This document shows, piece by piece, positions 27,038 through 37,003 of a stretch of DNA of 64,000 nt. The translations under genes were made by a program, and so were the position numbers. Position 1 is the first letter of the stretch. Each line of letters begins with the position of its first letter. Under the pieces are notes generated by a model, which did no database searches, had not been told where the DNA came from, and worked only from the letters and a program-made list of their open reading frames with translations. Location of the stretch: the NCBI RefSeq assembly GCF_900109925.1, contig NZ_FOBW01000013.1, positions 62,001 through 126,000 on the forward strand, read 5' to 3'. Source of the DNA: Mesobacillus persicus. Lineage in GTDB: Bacteria > Bacillota > Bacilli > Bacillales > Cytobacillaceae.

Positions 27038-29164
27038 ATGAAGAAAAACAAGCTATTATCGATACTTTCTACTGGAGCATTGGCATTATCATTACTCGCT
27101 CCGACAATGGTACCAGGACAAAAAGCAGAGGCCGCCACAACAGCCAAATGGGATGTTGAGCGTTATGGCGATCGGGTTGATATTGATGGGCAGTTAAACA
27201 GACTTGCTCAGGATGAGGAATTTTTGAAGAAGGCTGAGGCTGAGCTGAAAAAGCAGGCTAGAGGAATTAATTTTGATGAAAGTGAAAGTGCTGAATCTTC
27301 ATCAGCTGATAGTACTTTTACATATGATGGTGGGACGAAATTATTCTTAGATCGTGATTTGGCCTTTAAAGAGTTTACATTACGCAGTGTTGGTGAAAAC
27401 GTTGAAATTTGGGTAGCTAATGACCTTAGTTTCCCAGAAGGTGATACACGTCCTGCACAGGTTGTTACACAAGAACAAGTGGACAAGCTTCGTGCTGAGT
27501 TTGATAGTAATATGTATCCAGTAGCGACTGAATTTTTTGGAACACCAGATGTACTAGACGGTTCTAATTCACCCCTTCCAGGAATGGTAGGATTACCAGA
27601 AGGTTATTACGAAGGTAGCGATAAAGTAATCATGCTCGTAGATAATGTTAAAGACGAGGGTTATTATGATCCAAGTTATCCATTCTTTGTTGCAGGTTTC
27701 TTCTGGCAAACATTAGAAAATTATATGGACCGTAACATCATTACAATTGATACAAATAATTGGGAAGATAGATTAGAGGATACTTTCTTTGCAACAACCA
27801 TCCATGAGCTTCAGCATTTAATTCATGCTGATAATGACGGTGCAGAAGAAACATGGTTGAATGAAGGAATGTCCACTTTCTCTGAATACCTAGGAGGTTA
27901 TGGTCATGGAGAAGGTTCTATTAACTTTTACCTTGATCACCCGGAAAACTCTATAACTAATTGGGATGAGCACCAAGGAGCTACTACTGGTCCTGAAACG
28001 ATTGCTGACTATGGACAAGTATATTTATTTACGCTTTACATGAATGATAAATTTGGACAAGAGTTCATACGTGATCTAGCTACAAGTACAACGACCGGTA
28101 TCGATAGTGTGAATGACATACTTGAAGCTCATGGCGAAAGCTTAGATTTTACTCAGCTCTATCAGAACTTTATTACGGCACTAGCTTTAGACAGCGACAA
28201 GCCTGGCAATGGGGTATACAATTTTGATAGCATTGACTTGCGGGAGTTAATTGTTGACGGCGAGGGTACTAAACGTGGAAAAACGGTTGACTATGAAAAA
28301 GCAGTAACCTTTGAAAAGGAAGGCGTTCCAGCATGGGGCGGTGACTTTAAAGAGTTAGATTTTGAAGAAAAGATTACTGGAATTGAATTTGATGGAGTCG
28401 ATTTCTTAGCTCTTCCGTGGACTTCAGTTTCCGATCCATTAGATGAAGGAAATAAAGTTCTGTGGGGTGGAGAAGGTCATGAAGCGGACCATGCCCTTAT
28501 TTTTGAAGCAGATTTATCAGGATTGAGTGAAGCGACGCTTACATTCGATAACTTCATTGATATTGAAGAACATTGGGATTTCGGTGTTGTTCAAGTGTCA
28601 ACAGATAATGGGCAAACTTGGACTAGTTTAGAAAATGAAAACACTACTTCTGAAGTTGTAGAAGAAGGCTATCCAAAAATTAAAGATAATGTACCAGGTT
28701 TCACAGGTCACTATGAAGATTGGCAGACAGAAACCTTTGATTTAAGTGAATATGCTGGCCAAAAGGTTTTAGTTTCTTTCCGCTATTTAACGGATTGGGG
28801 CTATAATGATAGTGGTTGGTTCATTGATAATATCGAGATTCCTGAAATTGGTTATACCAATGATGGTAGTTCAACTGAGGATTTTATATCAATGAGTGAG
28901 TTGCTAGGCGAATATGTTGAGTATACAGTTACCTTCATTAACGAAAAAGAAGTAGGTAAAAAGAAAGGTGCAAAAACAAATTACAAAGTAATCACAGTTG
29001 ATCCGTTTAATGTCACTGATGAAGATGCATTGCAATTGCGTCAGCTCTTCAAAGACGGGAAGAATTATATGATTACATCTTATGCTGCACCAGCTGACCA
29101 ATTAAAACCGGTCGACTTCACTTATGAGGTAGAATTAAAAACTAATAACGGTAAGAAAAAATAA
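27038..29164 (+). CDS. Secreted zinc metalloprotease with InhA-like C-terminal domain
   Basis: A 708-residue exported protein with a Sec signal peptide (MKKNKLLSILST through about residue 32, AEA-type cleavage). The catalytic zincin motif is H256-E-L-Q-H260, followed by a possible third ligand in the WLNEGMS segment. Around residues 430-600 lies a MAM-like jelly-roll (VQVSTDNGQTWTSL, SGWFIDNIEIP) resembling the C-terminal part of immune inhibitor A (M6) proteases. The catalytic part differs from InhA, whose motif is HEYGHD, so this may be a separate M6-like or M30-like group. The RBS is AAAGGAG. The substrate is unknown. Confidence 0.78.
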   Translation: MKKNKLLSILSTGALALSLLAPTMVPGQKAEAATTAKWDVERYGDRVDIDGQLNRLAQDEEFLKKAEAELKKQARGINFDESESAESSSADSTFTYDGGTKLFLDRDLAFKEFTLRSVGENVEIWVANDLSFPEGDTRPAQVVTQEQVDKLRAEFDSNMYPVATEFFGTPDVLDGSNSPLPGMVGLPEGYYEGSDKVIMLVDNVKDEGYYDPSYPFFVAGFFWQTLENYMDRNIITIDTNNWEDRLEDTFFATTIHELQHLIHADNDGAEETWLNEGMSTFSEYLGGYGHGEGSINFYLDHPENSITNWDEHQGATTGPETIADYGQVYLFTLYMNDKFGQEFIRDLATSTTTGIDSVNDILEAHGESLDFTQLYQNFITALALDSDKPGNGVYNFDSIDLRELIVDGEGTKRGKTVDYEKAVTFEKEGVPAWGGDFKELDFEEKITGIEFDGVDFLALPWTSVSDPLDEGNKVLWGGEGHEADHALIFEADLSGLSEATLTFDNFIDIEEHWDFGVVQVSTDNGQTWTSLENENTTSEVVEEGYPKIKDNVPGFTGHYEDWQTETFDLSEYAGQKVLVSFRYLTDWGYNDSGWFIDNIEIPEIGYTNDGSSTEDFISMSELLGEYVEYTVTFINEKEVGKKKGAKTNYKVITVDPFNVTDEDALQLRQLFKDGKNYMITSYAAPADQLKPVDFTYEVELKTNNGKKK

Positions 29165-29169
29165 TCAAC

Positions 29170-29204
29170 ATGCTGCGTCCCATTCCGTGGGGCGCAGTTT
29201 TTTT
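29170..29204 (+). terminator. Terminator of the metalloprotease gene
   Basis: CTGCGTCCC and GGGGCGCAG pair across a short loop, followed by TTTTTTT. Confidence 0.9.
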
Positions 29205-29247
29205 ATGATAAATAGTTCTTTGTCACAAGTTGTTCACCATTTTTTCA

Positions 29248-29331
29248 ATAACTTCGGATAATGAATGCATAACTTTCAATAATCAATGCATAACTCCAAA
29301 TAATCAATCCATTTCTCACGAAAATCGATGC
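29248..29331. repeat. 21-bp tandem array B
   Basis: Four contiguous 21-base units start at 29248, 29269, 29290 and 29311. The consensus is ATAACTYYNAATAATCAATGC, the same family as the array at 11522-11605. It lies in the ~300-base gap between the protease and a flavoprotein gene. The remainder of that gap (29332-29450) shows nothing I can name. Confidence 0.82.
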
Positions 29332-29468
29332 ATAACCCTCCACGCGTCTCACTGCGACCCCAAAACAACAGCAAAATCCCTGTATAAATCCCTCCCAAAA
29401 GCGTAAGATAACCGAAATACATCACTTGAAACGAAAAACTAAGCAATTTTAATAGGAAGGTGACGGTT

Positions 29469-30368
29469 TTGCTATATGATTGCGTCATTATTGGCGGTGG
29501 AATTGCTGGTTTGCAGGGGGCGATCCAATTAGGTCGGTACAAACATCAGGTTTTGGTGATTGATGCGAATGATGGGCGGTCGACTCTTTGTCAGAGCTAT
29601 CATAATGTTTTAGGATATCCGGATGGAGTCAGCGGACCGGAGCTGCGGAGTATTGGACAGAAGCATGCGAAAAGTCTGGGAGTAGGGTTTGCGGTTGACC
29701 GTGCGGTGGCAGCAGAAACGACGGCTGAGGGACTTTTTACTATAACTACTGAATCTAATAAGACCTATCAAGCGAAGCGATTGCTCCTTTCAACAGGAAT
29801 TGTTGATCGAATTCCACCATTCAAGGAGCTTAGCCCATGCCTTGGAATTAGCGTCTATGTTTGCCCAGACTGTGACGGATATGAGGTCACAAACCGTCAG
29901 ACAATCGTGATGGGGTCAGGGAACCCAGGCGCAAATATGGCATTAACGCTTCATTATTGGACCCCACACATTATCTACATCAATCATGAGCAGACAGAAG
30001 TGGACGAGAAACTTCTAACGAAATTACATGATAAAAACATCAAGTATATAAATACGCCAATCGAAAGGGTAATCGCCAATGGACCCGATTTCAATGGAGT
30101 CGAGCTTAAAACCGGCGAACAAGTCAAGGGAGAGCGAGGCTTTGTGGCCTTTGGTGGCAATGAAGTGAAGTCACAACTTGCTAAACAGCTAGGGGTTGAA
30201 CTTCATGAAAACAAACATATTTTAGTTGACCCAAGAACGAAAAAGACGAATGTTGAGCATGTATGGGCCGCTGGGGATGTTGTTGCCCATTCGGAACAAG
30301 TGACGATTGCGATGGGGGACGGCTCACAGGCTGCGATTTGGATTCATAAGACGTTGCTAGAAGAATAG
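29469..30368 (+). CDS. Thioredoxin reductase-like flavoprotein
   Basis: A 299-residue FAD/NAD(P)H oxidoreductase. The FAD-binding GGGIAGLQGAIQLGR motif is at the N-terminus, a CPDC redox pair is in the middle (YVCPDCDGYEV, near residue 133), followed by a second dinucleotide site (MGSGNPGANMAL). The C-terminal FAD motif is VWAAGDVVAHSEQ. The TTG at 29469 is favoured because AGGAAGGTGA lies five bases upstream; a GTG at 29460 lies inside that site. It resembles bacterial thioredoxin reductases but its partner is unknown. It is monocistronic. Confidence 0.82.
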   Translation: MLYDCVIIGGGIAGLQGAIQLGRYKHQVLVIDANDGRSTLCQSYHNVLGYPDGVSGPELRSIGQKHAKSLGVGFAVDRAVAAETTAEGLFTITTESNKTYQAKRLLLSTGIVDRIPPFKELSPCLGISVYVCPDCDGYEVTNRQTIVMGSGNPGANMALTLHYWTPHIIYINHEQTEVDEKLLTKLHDKNIKYINTPIERVIANGPDFNGVELKTGEQVKGERGFVAFGGNEVKSQLAKQLGVELHENKHILVDPRTKKTNVEHVWAAGDVVAHSEQVTIAMGDGSQAAIWIHKTLLEE

Positions 30369-30371
30369 AAA

Positions 30372-30416
30372 AAGAAGCCCGCTGTAACTAATAAAGTCAG
30401 CGGGCTTTCTCTTTTA
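30372..30416. terminator. Terminator shared by two convergent flavoprotein genes
   Basis: AGCCCGCTG and CAGCGGGCT form a 9-bp stem with flanking A-rich and T-rich tracts, between convergent genes. Confidence 0.88.
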
Positions 30417-31946
30417 TCCATTCTCTGAAAGTCTTTTTAACGGAGTTTCAGCTGGCCCCTCCATAACTTCCCCTGTATAAGAAAAGCGTGAGGCATGACA
30501 AGGGCAATCCCAAGAACGTTCGCCATCATTCCACTCGAGCTCACAGCCCATATGCGTGCAGGTTGTATCGACAAGGTGAAGTTTACCGTCTTCATCACGG
30601 TAAGCTCCTGCACGCTCGCCGTTGACCATGACGGCAGCTCCTTCGTTGTTGGCTAAGTCTTCAGGCTTCGTTGTTGGTTGGTCTAGCTTCCCTTTAATAA
30701 GCTCTTTTGCTACCGATGCATTCACAGATAAAAATTTCTTCACGTCCGGATCTGCTTTAAATCGACTTGGATCAAACAATTCCTTATAAGGGTTCTCTTT
30801 TTCTAGAATCAAGTCTGTCATTAACCGTGCCGCATTCGTGCTATTAGTCATTCCCCATTTACGGTAACCGGTGGCCACATAGATGTTTGATAGCGTGGCG
30901 GAATAGTTGCCAACGTACGGAACCTTGTCCAAGGTTGCAGGGTCTTGGGCTGACCAGCGATAAGGGATTTCTTTTATCCCAAAGGTTTCAGCGGCAAATG
31001 CTTCAAGTGCTTCATAATGCTGATGTGTGTTTTTATCGTGACCGGTTTTATGACGATCTCCTCCGAAAAGAACAAGCTTGTCACCGTTCATTTCGGTATA
31101 ACGTAAAGAACGGGTAGGTTGCTCGGCGGTGATATACATGCCACCAGGAAAATCCTTCTCTGTTTTCACTGCCAGGATGTACGACCTTGAAATTGATAAT
31201 CTTGAAAAGTAAAATCCTTTTACGTCATAAAAAGGGTAGTGAGAGCTAACAATCATGTGCTGACAGCTGACCTTATGACCATCCCTCGTTGTCACTTTTG
31301 GCTCAGTTCCTTCTTCAATATCAACAGCGGTCGTATTCTCATAGAGTTGGCCACCCATTTTCGTAAATTCCTCGACAAGATGTTTTAAGTATTTTAACGG
31401 ATGGAATTGGGCTTGGTTTTTCATCACGATGGCTGCCTTATGTTCGACAGGAAGTGGAATCGAAGTGAGATATTCACGTCCTTTAATGTCCAACTTTTCA
31501 TAGGCATCATATTCTTTAATGAGCTTCTGCATTTCTTGTTGAGAATTGGTATAAATATAAGCATCTTGATCTGAAAAGTCACAATCAATTTGCTGCTCAT
31601 TCACTAGGTTTCTTATAAATTGGAGCGCCTCATCATTTGCTTGATAATAAAGCTGTGTCTGTTCTCTCCCAAAATGATTAAGTAGCTCATCGTAGATCAT
31701 CCCGTGCTGTGCGGTCACCTTTGCGGTCGTATGACCAGTGGTACCATTTAGGATGCGGCCAGCCTCAATCAAGGCAACCTTTTTTCCTTCTTTCGCAAGT
31801 AGGTACGCGGCAGTGATACCAGTCATACCACCGCCGATGATTGCCACTTCCGTTTGGATGTCTTCCTGTAGCTTTGGAAAAGTTGGAAGGTCGGCACTCT
31901 GTGTCCAATAAGCTTCTGGAAATTGCGGCATTGAATTACTTGTCAT
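30414..31946 (-). CDS. FAD-dependent oxidoreductase with C-terminal Rieske domain (YhfW-like)
   Basis: A 510-residue fusion. Residues about 30-390 form a DAO/glycine-oxidase-type flavin domain (dinucleotide motif VAIIGGGMTGITAAYLL). The last ~90 residues form a Rieske [2Fe-2S] domain with both ligand pairs intact (CTHMGC near residue 466 and CPCHAS near 485). The same architecture is known in B. subtilis YhfW. The electron-transfer role between flavin and iron-sulfur centre is inferred; the substrate is unknown. Confidence 0.88.
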   Translation of the reverse strand: MTSNSMPQFPEAYWTQSADLPTFPKLQEDIQTEVAIIGGGMTGITAAYLLAKEGKKVALIEAGRILNGTTGHTTAKVTAQHGMIYDELLNHFGREQTQLYYQANDEALQFIRNLVNEQQIDCDFSDQDAYIYTNSQQEMQKLIKEYDAYEKLDIKGREYLTSIPLPVEHKAAIVMKNQAQFHPLKYLKHLVEEFTKMGGQLYENTTAVDIEEGTEPKVTTRDGHKVSCQHMIVSSHYPFYDVKGFYFSRLSISRSYILAVKTEKDFPGGMYITAEQPTRSLRYTEMNGDKLVLFGGDRHKTGHDKNTHQHYEALEAFAAETFGIKEIPYRWSAQDPATLDKVPYVGNYSATLSNIYVATGYRKWGMTNSTNAARLMTDLILEKENPYKELFDPSRFKADPDVKKFLSVNASVAKELIKGKLDQPTTKPEDLANNEGAAVMVNGERAGAYRDEDGKLHLVDTTCTHMGCELEWNDGERSWDCPCHASRFSYTGEVMEGPAETPLKRLSENG

Positions 31947-32090
31947 ATGTAAATCCTCCTAAAAGTACATGAATAGCCGTATTTTTCCCTTAAAATTAAA
32001 AATAATCCTGACTTTTATAACTAGTCATTTGTTGCTCAAGGGGAAGTCTTGTCGGTAAAATGAAGGAAATATCAATTGGAGGAACCAAAT

Positions 32091-32567
32091 ATGGCTGGAA
32101 TCAAAACGAATGCAATGCGGCTTTTGGATCAAAAAGAGATAGCTTATACCATACATACTTATGACAATAAAGATGGCAAAATAGACGGCGTTTCCGTAGC
32201 AGCCAAAATCAATAAAGAGCCGAAGGAAGTCTACAAAACACTAGTGGCACAGGGACCAAGGGAATTGTATGTTTTTATTATTGAAGTAGAGGCTGAGTTG
32301 GATTTGAAGAAAGCCGCTAAAGCGGCAGGGGAAAAGAAGGTCGAAATGCTCCCTGTTAAGGATATTCAGAATTATACAGGCTATATCCGCGGCGGTTGTT
32401 CACCTCTAGGAATGAAAAAGATTTATCCCACCTTTATTGATCAAAAAGCGGAAGGTCTCGAGGCAATCGTCGTCAGTGCCGGGAAAATAGGTTTACAAGT
32501 AGAGTTGGCGCCACAAGACTTACAACAGGCTGTCAATGCACAGTTTGTTGATCTTTTAAAAGCATGA
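32091..32567 (+). CDS. ybaK: Aminoacyl-tRNA deacylase YbaK/EbsC family
   Basis: A 158-residue single-domain protein of the YbaK/ProX editing family that hydrolyses mischarged Cys-tRNA(Pro). Family features include KTLVAQG near residue 47, the IRGGCSPLGMKK loop near residue 100, and the VSAGKIGLQVEL C-terminal strand pair. The ATG at 32091 is preceded by GGAGG; an in-frame TTG at 32076 lies upstream of that ribosome binding site. It is a free-standing trans-editing protein, transcribed alone. Confidence 0.9.
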   Translation: MAGIKTNAMRLLDQKEIAYTIHTYDNKDGKIDGVSVAAKINKEPKEVYKTLVAQGPRELYVFIIEVEAELDLKKAAKAAGEKKVEMLPVKDIQNYTGYIRGGCSPLGMKKIYPTFIDQKAEGLEAIVVSAGKIGLQVELAPQDLQQAVNAQFVDLLKA

Positions 32568-32659
32568 AATCCTTTTGGTAATAGGCATTCACCCATAGCT
32601 CCTTATCTGCATAGGCTACAGCAGAAGCAAAAATAAACGCAGCCGAAAGGAGCATTTGC

Positions 32660-33751
32660 ATGGGAAAAGTACTTAATTATTATGCCGGAGGGAATACAGC
32701 CCGCGGTTTTTATAGCTTATATGAATCAAATTTAGAAGGACTATCTCGATTGTTTATTTTAAAAGGTGGGCCTGGAACGGGAAAGTCTTCCTTGATGAAA
32801 AAGCTTGGCAAGGAATGGAATGAGAAAGGCTATGATATCGAATATTTACACTGTTCGTCGGATAATGATTCGATTGATGGCTTAATCATTCGATCCTTAG
32901 GGTTTGGGATTGTGGATGGTACCGCACCGCATGTCATTGAGCCTTCCTTACCAGGAGCGGTGGAGGAGTATATCAATCTAGGTGTAGCATGGGATTCGGC
33001 AAAGCTGCAAGCAAAAAAAGCTGAAATTGAAAAAATATCAACTGAAATGAAGGCTGCTTTCTCAGGAGCATACGCTCTTTTCGGTGAAGCACTCCATGTT
33101 CATGATGAGTGGGAAAAAATTTATATTGAGAATATGGACTTTGATAAAGCCAATGAGTTAACAGAGAAGTTGCTTGGAGATCTCTTTGGCGATAAAAGGG
33201 TGAATAAAGAGGCAGATGTTCGCCATCGCTATCTTGGCGCAGCTACGCCTAAAGGCGCTGTTGATTTTGTTCCTAATTTAACCCAAGGCTTAGCAGTTCG
33301 GTATTTAATTAAGGGGCGCCCAGGTTCAGGGAAATCTACTATGCTTAAAAAAATTGCAGCTGAAGCAGAAAGAAGAGGCTTCGACACGGAAGTATATCAT
33401 TGTGGTTTTGATCCACATAGTCTTGATATGATCATTGTCAGGGAGTTAGGGTTCGCTATTTTTGATAGCACAGCCCCACATGAATACTTTCCAGAGAGAG
33501 TCAATGATCGAGTGGTTGACTTGTATGGGACGATTATTGCACCTGATACAGATGACAGATATGCAACGGAAATTAAAGACGTTTCGGCAAGATATAAGGA
33601 CTATATGAATCACGCCATCGCGTCGTTAGCCACAGCCAAAAGCCTCCATGATGACCTGGAGCAAATTTATATAGATGCAATGGATTATAAAAAAATTGAT
33701 GAGATCACTGCGGAGTTGAATGAAGAAATTCATAAACTTGCAGAAAAATAA
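32660..33751 (+). CDS. Double P-loop ATPase of unknown function
   Basis: A 363-residue protein made of two similar halves, each starting with a P-loop: KGGPGTGKSS near residue 38 and KGRPGSGKST near residue 220. Parallel downstream blocks are EYLHCSSDNDSIDGLIIRSL against EVYHCGFDPHSLDMIIVREL, and FGIVDGTAPH against FAIFDSTAPH. Both halves end with an IYI(E/D)-M-(D)-type helix. It therefore arose by internal duplication. Similar proteins exist across Firmicutes as uncharacterised ATPases. The start has AAAGGAG upstream. Function is unknown. Confidence 0.8.
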   Translation: MGKVLNYYAGGNTARGFYSLYESNLEGLSRLFILKGGPGTGKSSLMKKLGKEWNEKGYDIEYLHCSSDNDSIDGLIIRSLGFGIVDGTAPHVIEPSLPGAVEEYINLGVAWDSAKLQAKKAEIEKISTEMKAAFSGAYALFGEALHVHDEWEKIYIENMDFDKANELTEKLLGDLFGDKRVNKEADVRHRYLGAATPKGAVDFVPNLTQGLAVRYLIKGRPGSGKSTMLKKIAAEAERRGFDTEVYHCGFDPHSLDMIIVRELGFAIFDSTAPHEYFPERVNDRVVDLYGTIIAPDTDDRYATEIKDVSARYKDYMNHAIASLATAKSLHDDLEQIYIDAMDYKKIDEITAELNEEIHKLAEK

Positions 33752-33753
33752 GC

Positions 33754-33793
33754 AAACAAACAGAGCACTCGTTTTGAGTGCTCTGTTTGTTTT
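33754..33793 (+). terminator. Terminator of the double P-loop ATPase gene
   Basis: ACAAACAGAGCACTC and GAGTGCTCTGTTTGT form a 15-bp stem followed by a T-rich tail. Confidence 0.93.
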
Positions 33794-33829
33794 GGGTTTG
33801 TAAAAGGACATTGTTGGTTTTACTAAATA

Positions 33830-33958
33830 GTTGATTGTAGAGGAAGGCACTCGACTCCTGCGGGAGTACGGGGCAGGGGAGACCCCACAGGCGCTGAAAG
33901 CGCCGAGGAGGCTCCCCGGCACGCCCGCGGAAAGCAAGCGCCTGGAGCGCAAATCAAC
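33830..33958. repeat. Long intergenic palindromic repeat, copy 3
   Basis: A full-length copy (about 129 bp) with slightly decayed ends (GTTGATTGTAGAGGAAGGCA ... GGAGCGCAAATCAAC). It lies between convergent genes, like copy 1. Confidence 0.88.
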
Positions 33959-33983
33959 ATATTTGGTTGACACAGCCTTGTTT

Positions 33984-35345
33984 TTAAAAAATCATATGCG
34001 CAGCTAAAACCACAATTGGCAATGTAACCAGTGTCCGTTGCAGGAAAATAATGAACAACTCCAAAAAGGAAACTGGAATTTTCGAACCTAATAGCAAGCC
34101 ACCCACTTCGGACATATAAATCAACTGTGTGACAGATACAGAGGCAACGATAAATCTCGTCATTTCGCTTTCAATTCCGGCCCCGATGACAGAGGGAAGG
34201 AACATATCCGCAAAGCCGACCACAAGTGTTTCAGAAGCAGCTCTTGCTTCAGGAACCTGCATGAGCTCGAGAAGCGGGATGAACGGCATTCCAAGCCACT
34301 GAAACAGCGGGGTATATTCAGCGACAATGAGTGCGAGCGTACCAAGCGCCATAACGATTGGGGCAACGCCCATCCACATATCGAGAATGTTTTTAACACC
34401 AGAAGTGAAGAAATCACGAAGGCCACGACTCTTTCCTGCTTTTTCGAGCGCTTGGGTCATTCCCCAAGAAAAAGAAGAATACCCTGGTGGAAGTTTATCT
34501 TCTGTATACTGATCAGACTTTTCAATATAATACGTATCTGGCTTGCGCGACAGTGGTGGAATCCTTGGAATGACGATAGCGGCAAGGAACCCAGCTACCG
34601 TAACCGTTAGATAAAACGGGACAAACATATGGCCAAGTCCCACCTGTGAAATTACCACTAAGCTGAAAGTGATTGAGACAACGGAAAAGGAGGTACCAAT
34701 CACTGCTGCTTCGCGTTTTGTATAAAAGCCTTCTTCATATTGTTTGCTCGTTAACAATACTCCGATTGTTCCATCGCCAAGCCAAGATGCGATGCAGTCA
34801 ATCGATGAACGCCCCGGGAGCTTGAATACCGGGCGCATCACTTTCGTAAGCAAGGTACCGAATAGTTCTAGAAGTCCGAAGTTCAATAAAAGCGGTAAAA
34901 ATAAGCCGGCAAATAAAAAAACGGCAAATAAAACAGGGAGTAGGTCATTTAAAAGCAAGCCACCTGTATATTCAGACCAAATGGCTTCTGGTCCCCATTG
35001 AAATAAAACCAATATCGCAAAAATGGCACCCAGAATGCGCGCGATAAACCAGATAAGTGGTACATCGAACAGTGTCTTTAAAAATTGGTTTCGGTTCATA
35101 ATATCAGGGCGAATCGTTTTTGCTAGGACCGTCCCCAACAAGGTTACGACGATAATCACGGTCATTATTTGTGGCAAATAGCTGCCAAGTAAATCTTGTA
35201 CCCAACCAGCTAAGACAGCGATAGGAATGGTAATTTGGTCATTATAAGAAATCGGAACCATAAATAAAAAGATCCCGAGAAGAGATGGCAGGAAAAAGAT
35301 TAAAAAGTTCTTTTTCGATCGTTTATTTTGTAGGGCTTGTTCCAA
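33984..35345 (-). CDS. yjiH: YjiH family membrane protein with Gate domains
   Basis: A 453-residue polytopic membrane protein with roughly eleven helices. It contains nucleoside-recognition (Gate-like) segments, for example PGRSSIDCIASWLGDGTIGVLL near residue 178 and the C-terminal half VVGFADMFLPSVIGAGIES. Overall it matches YjiH, a family of unknown transport function. It is transcribed alone. Confidence 0.78.
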   Translation of the reverse strand: MEQALQNKRSKKNFLIFFLPSLLGIFLFMVPISYNDQITIPIAVLAGWVQDLLGSYLPQIMTVIIVVTLLGTVLAKTIRPDIMNRNQFLKTLFDVPLIWFIARILGAIFAILVLFQWGPEAIWSEYTGGLLLNDLLPVLFAVFLFAGLFLPLLLNFGLLELFGTLLTKVMRPVFKLPGRSSIDCIASWLGDGTIGVLLTSKQYEEGFYTKREAAVIGTSFSVVSITFSLVVISQVGLGHMFVPFYLTVTVAGFLAAIVIPRIPPLSRKPDTYYIEKSDQYTEDKLPPGYSSFSWGMTQALEKAGKSRGLRDFFTSGVKNILDMWMGVAPIVMALGTLALIVAEYTPLFQWLGMPFIPLLELMQVPEARAASETLVVGFADMFLPSVIGAGIESEMTRFIVASVSVTQLIYMSEVGGLLLGSKIPVSFLELFIIFLQRTLVTLPIVVLAAHMIF

Positions 35346-35604
35346 ATCTAACTCATCCTTTAATACATATTTATAAAACCTTGTTTATTTTAATTCACAA
35401 TAATGATTTTGCCAACATGTTTTCCCAAACTGATAATTCCGTATATTATTTCCTTTGGATTTTAAATTAACCAGCTGATTGGAGGAATTATGCTAGTAAA
35501 ACAACTGGTTTTTAACTTGTCAAAATATTAAAAAAATAATCTTGTTTTATAGGTAAATTGTCTTATAATAGGTATGGGAGAAATTTACCAAGGGGGAATT
35601 TGGT

Positions 35605-36960
35605 TTGGATCAAAGCTTAAAGATGGAATCCATCATTTTACCGGGAAATGAGTTATATGATAAGAAACGAAAAGTCTGGAATGCAACGATTGATAAGCAT
35701 CCAGGAGTCATAGTCGTATGTGAGTCTGAAGAGGATGTAGTTAAGGCCGTACGGTATGCGAAAGAAAAGGGTTTGTCGGTTACTCCACGAGGCGGCGGCC
35801 ATCATGTAGGCGGATTTGGTACTTGTGATGAGGGAATGGTGATTGATCTTTCTGGCATGCGCAAGGTAACGGTTAATGAAGAGCAGCTAGTCGCTGTTGT
35901 TGAAGGTGGGGCAACATTAGGGGATATTGATGAAGAAACACAGAAGTTTGGGCTCGCAACGCCAACAGGTACCGTATCGAAAACGGGAGTAGCTGGTTTA
36001 GCATTAAGCGGAGGTCTAGGCTATTTACGAGGGAAATATGGGTTAACCTGCGACAACCTTGTTGGGGCAAACCTTGTGACGGCTGATGGGCAACTTTTAT
36101 ATGTAAATGAAGAACAGCATCCAGACCTTTACTGGGCCATTCGTGGGGGCGGCGGAAACTTCGGGATCGTCACGAATTTTGAATTCAAGCTTTATCCTAT
36201 TGGCCCAGAGGTTTTGGCTGTTGATGTCATGTATGATTATCAAGATGCAAAGCAAATCATTTTAAAGGCACAAGAGTATGTTAACCAGGCTCCTGATGAG
36301 GTCTCGTTTAATGTTACCGTTACAGCGCTTCCGCCTGCTCCATTTTTACCAGAATTCCTTCACAATCGGAAAGTCGTCATGGTTGGAGGAATGTATGCAG
36401 GTGATCCCCAAATGGGAGTTAACGTGGTAAAGCCTTTGCAAGAACTGGCGACGCCAATTGTGGACAAAACGGGGGTCCTACCGTATGTCGCTTTACAGAA
36501 AAATCTCGATGCAATGGTTCCTGATCATGTCGCTGTGCATGGCACTTCTTTGTATTTTACCGAAGTTACTGAAGAGGCCGTTGATGTGTTGTTGGCGAAG
36601 CTAGACAATGCACCGATGCCGACCTATCTAGCTCAACTATGGGCTCTAAGTGGGCAAATGAATCGTATTTCGCCAGAAGCAACAGCCTTTTCGAACCGGG
36701 ACTCATCCTTTGTGCTTTTACTAGATTTTATGTATATGGGCGCTGGTCCAGAAGTTTGTCAGCAATGGGTTGATTCTGTTTATGATGGTTTGTTGCCTTT
36801 ATCTAATAAAGGTACGTCCTATTTAAACGGTATTGGGGCGAATGAGGTTGCGGCAATGAATACATTAGGCAAGAATTATGGAAAGCTTGCTAAAATTAAG
36901 GCTAAATATGACCCGGAGAATATGTTTAGACATAACCATAATGTTAGACCTCAAGATTAG
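35605..36960 (+). CDS. FAD-binding oxidoreductase, berberine-bridge type
   Basis: A 451-residue flavoprotein of the PCMH/BBE group. The FAD pyrophosphate loop is PRGGGHHVGGFGT near residue 61, whose histidine is the usual covalent flavin anchor. Next come GGLGYLRGKYGLTCDN near residue 138, RGGGGNFGIVTNFEF near 175, and the C-terminal BBE motif YDPENMFRHNHNV. The start is TTG with AGGGGGAA upstream; the next ATG is six codons later. B. subtilis has similar proteins (YvdP/CotQ, YgaK). It probably oxidises a sugar or alcohol; the substrate is unknown. Confidence 0.82.
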   Translation: MDQSLKMESIILPGNELYDKKRKVWNATIDKHPGVIVVCESEEDVVKAVRYAKEKGLSVTPRGGGHHVGGFGTCDEGMVIDLSGMRKVTVNEEQLVAVVEGGATLGDIDEETQKFGLATPTGTVSKTGVAGLALSGGLGYLRGKYGLTCDNLVGANLVTADGQLLYVNEEQHPDLYWAIRGGGGNFGIVTNFEFKLYPIGPEVLAVDVMYDYQDAKQIILKAQEYVNQAPDEVSFNVTVTALPPAPFLPEFLHNRKVVMVGGMYAGDPQMGVNVVKPLQELATPIVDKTGVLPYVALQKNLDAMVPDHVAVHGTSLYFTEVTEEAVDVLLAKLDNAPMPTYLAQLWALSGQMNRISPEATAFSNRDSSFVLLLDFMYMGAGPEVCQQWVDSVYDGLLPLSNKGTSYLNGIGANEVAAMNTLGKNYGKLAKIKAKYDPENMFRHNHNVRPQD

Positions 36961-37003
36961 GGTGTTTTAGAAACTGTAAAACAAGTATTTTTCCATACTG
37001 GTT

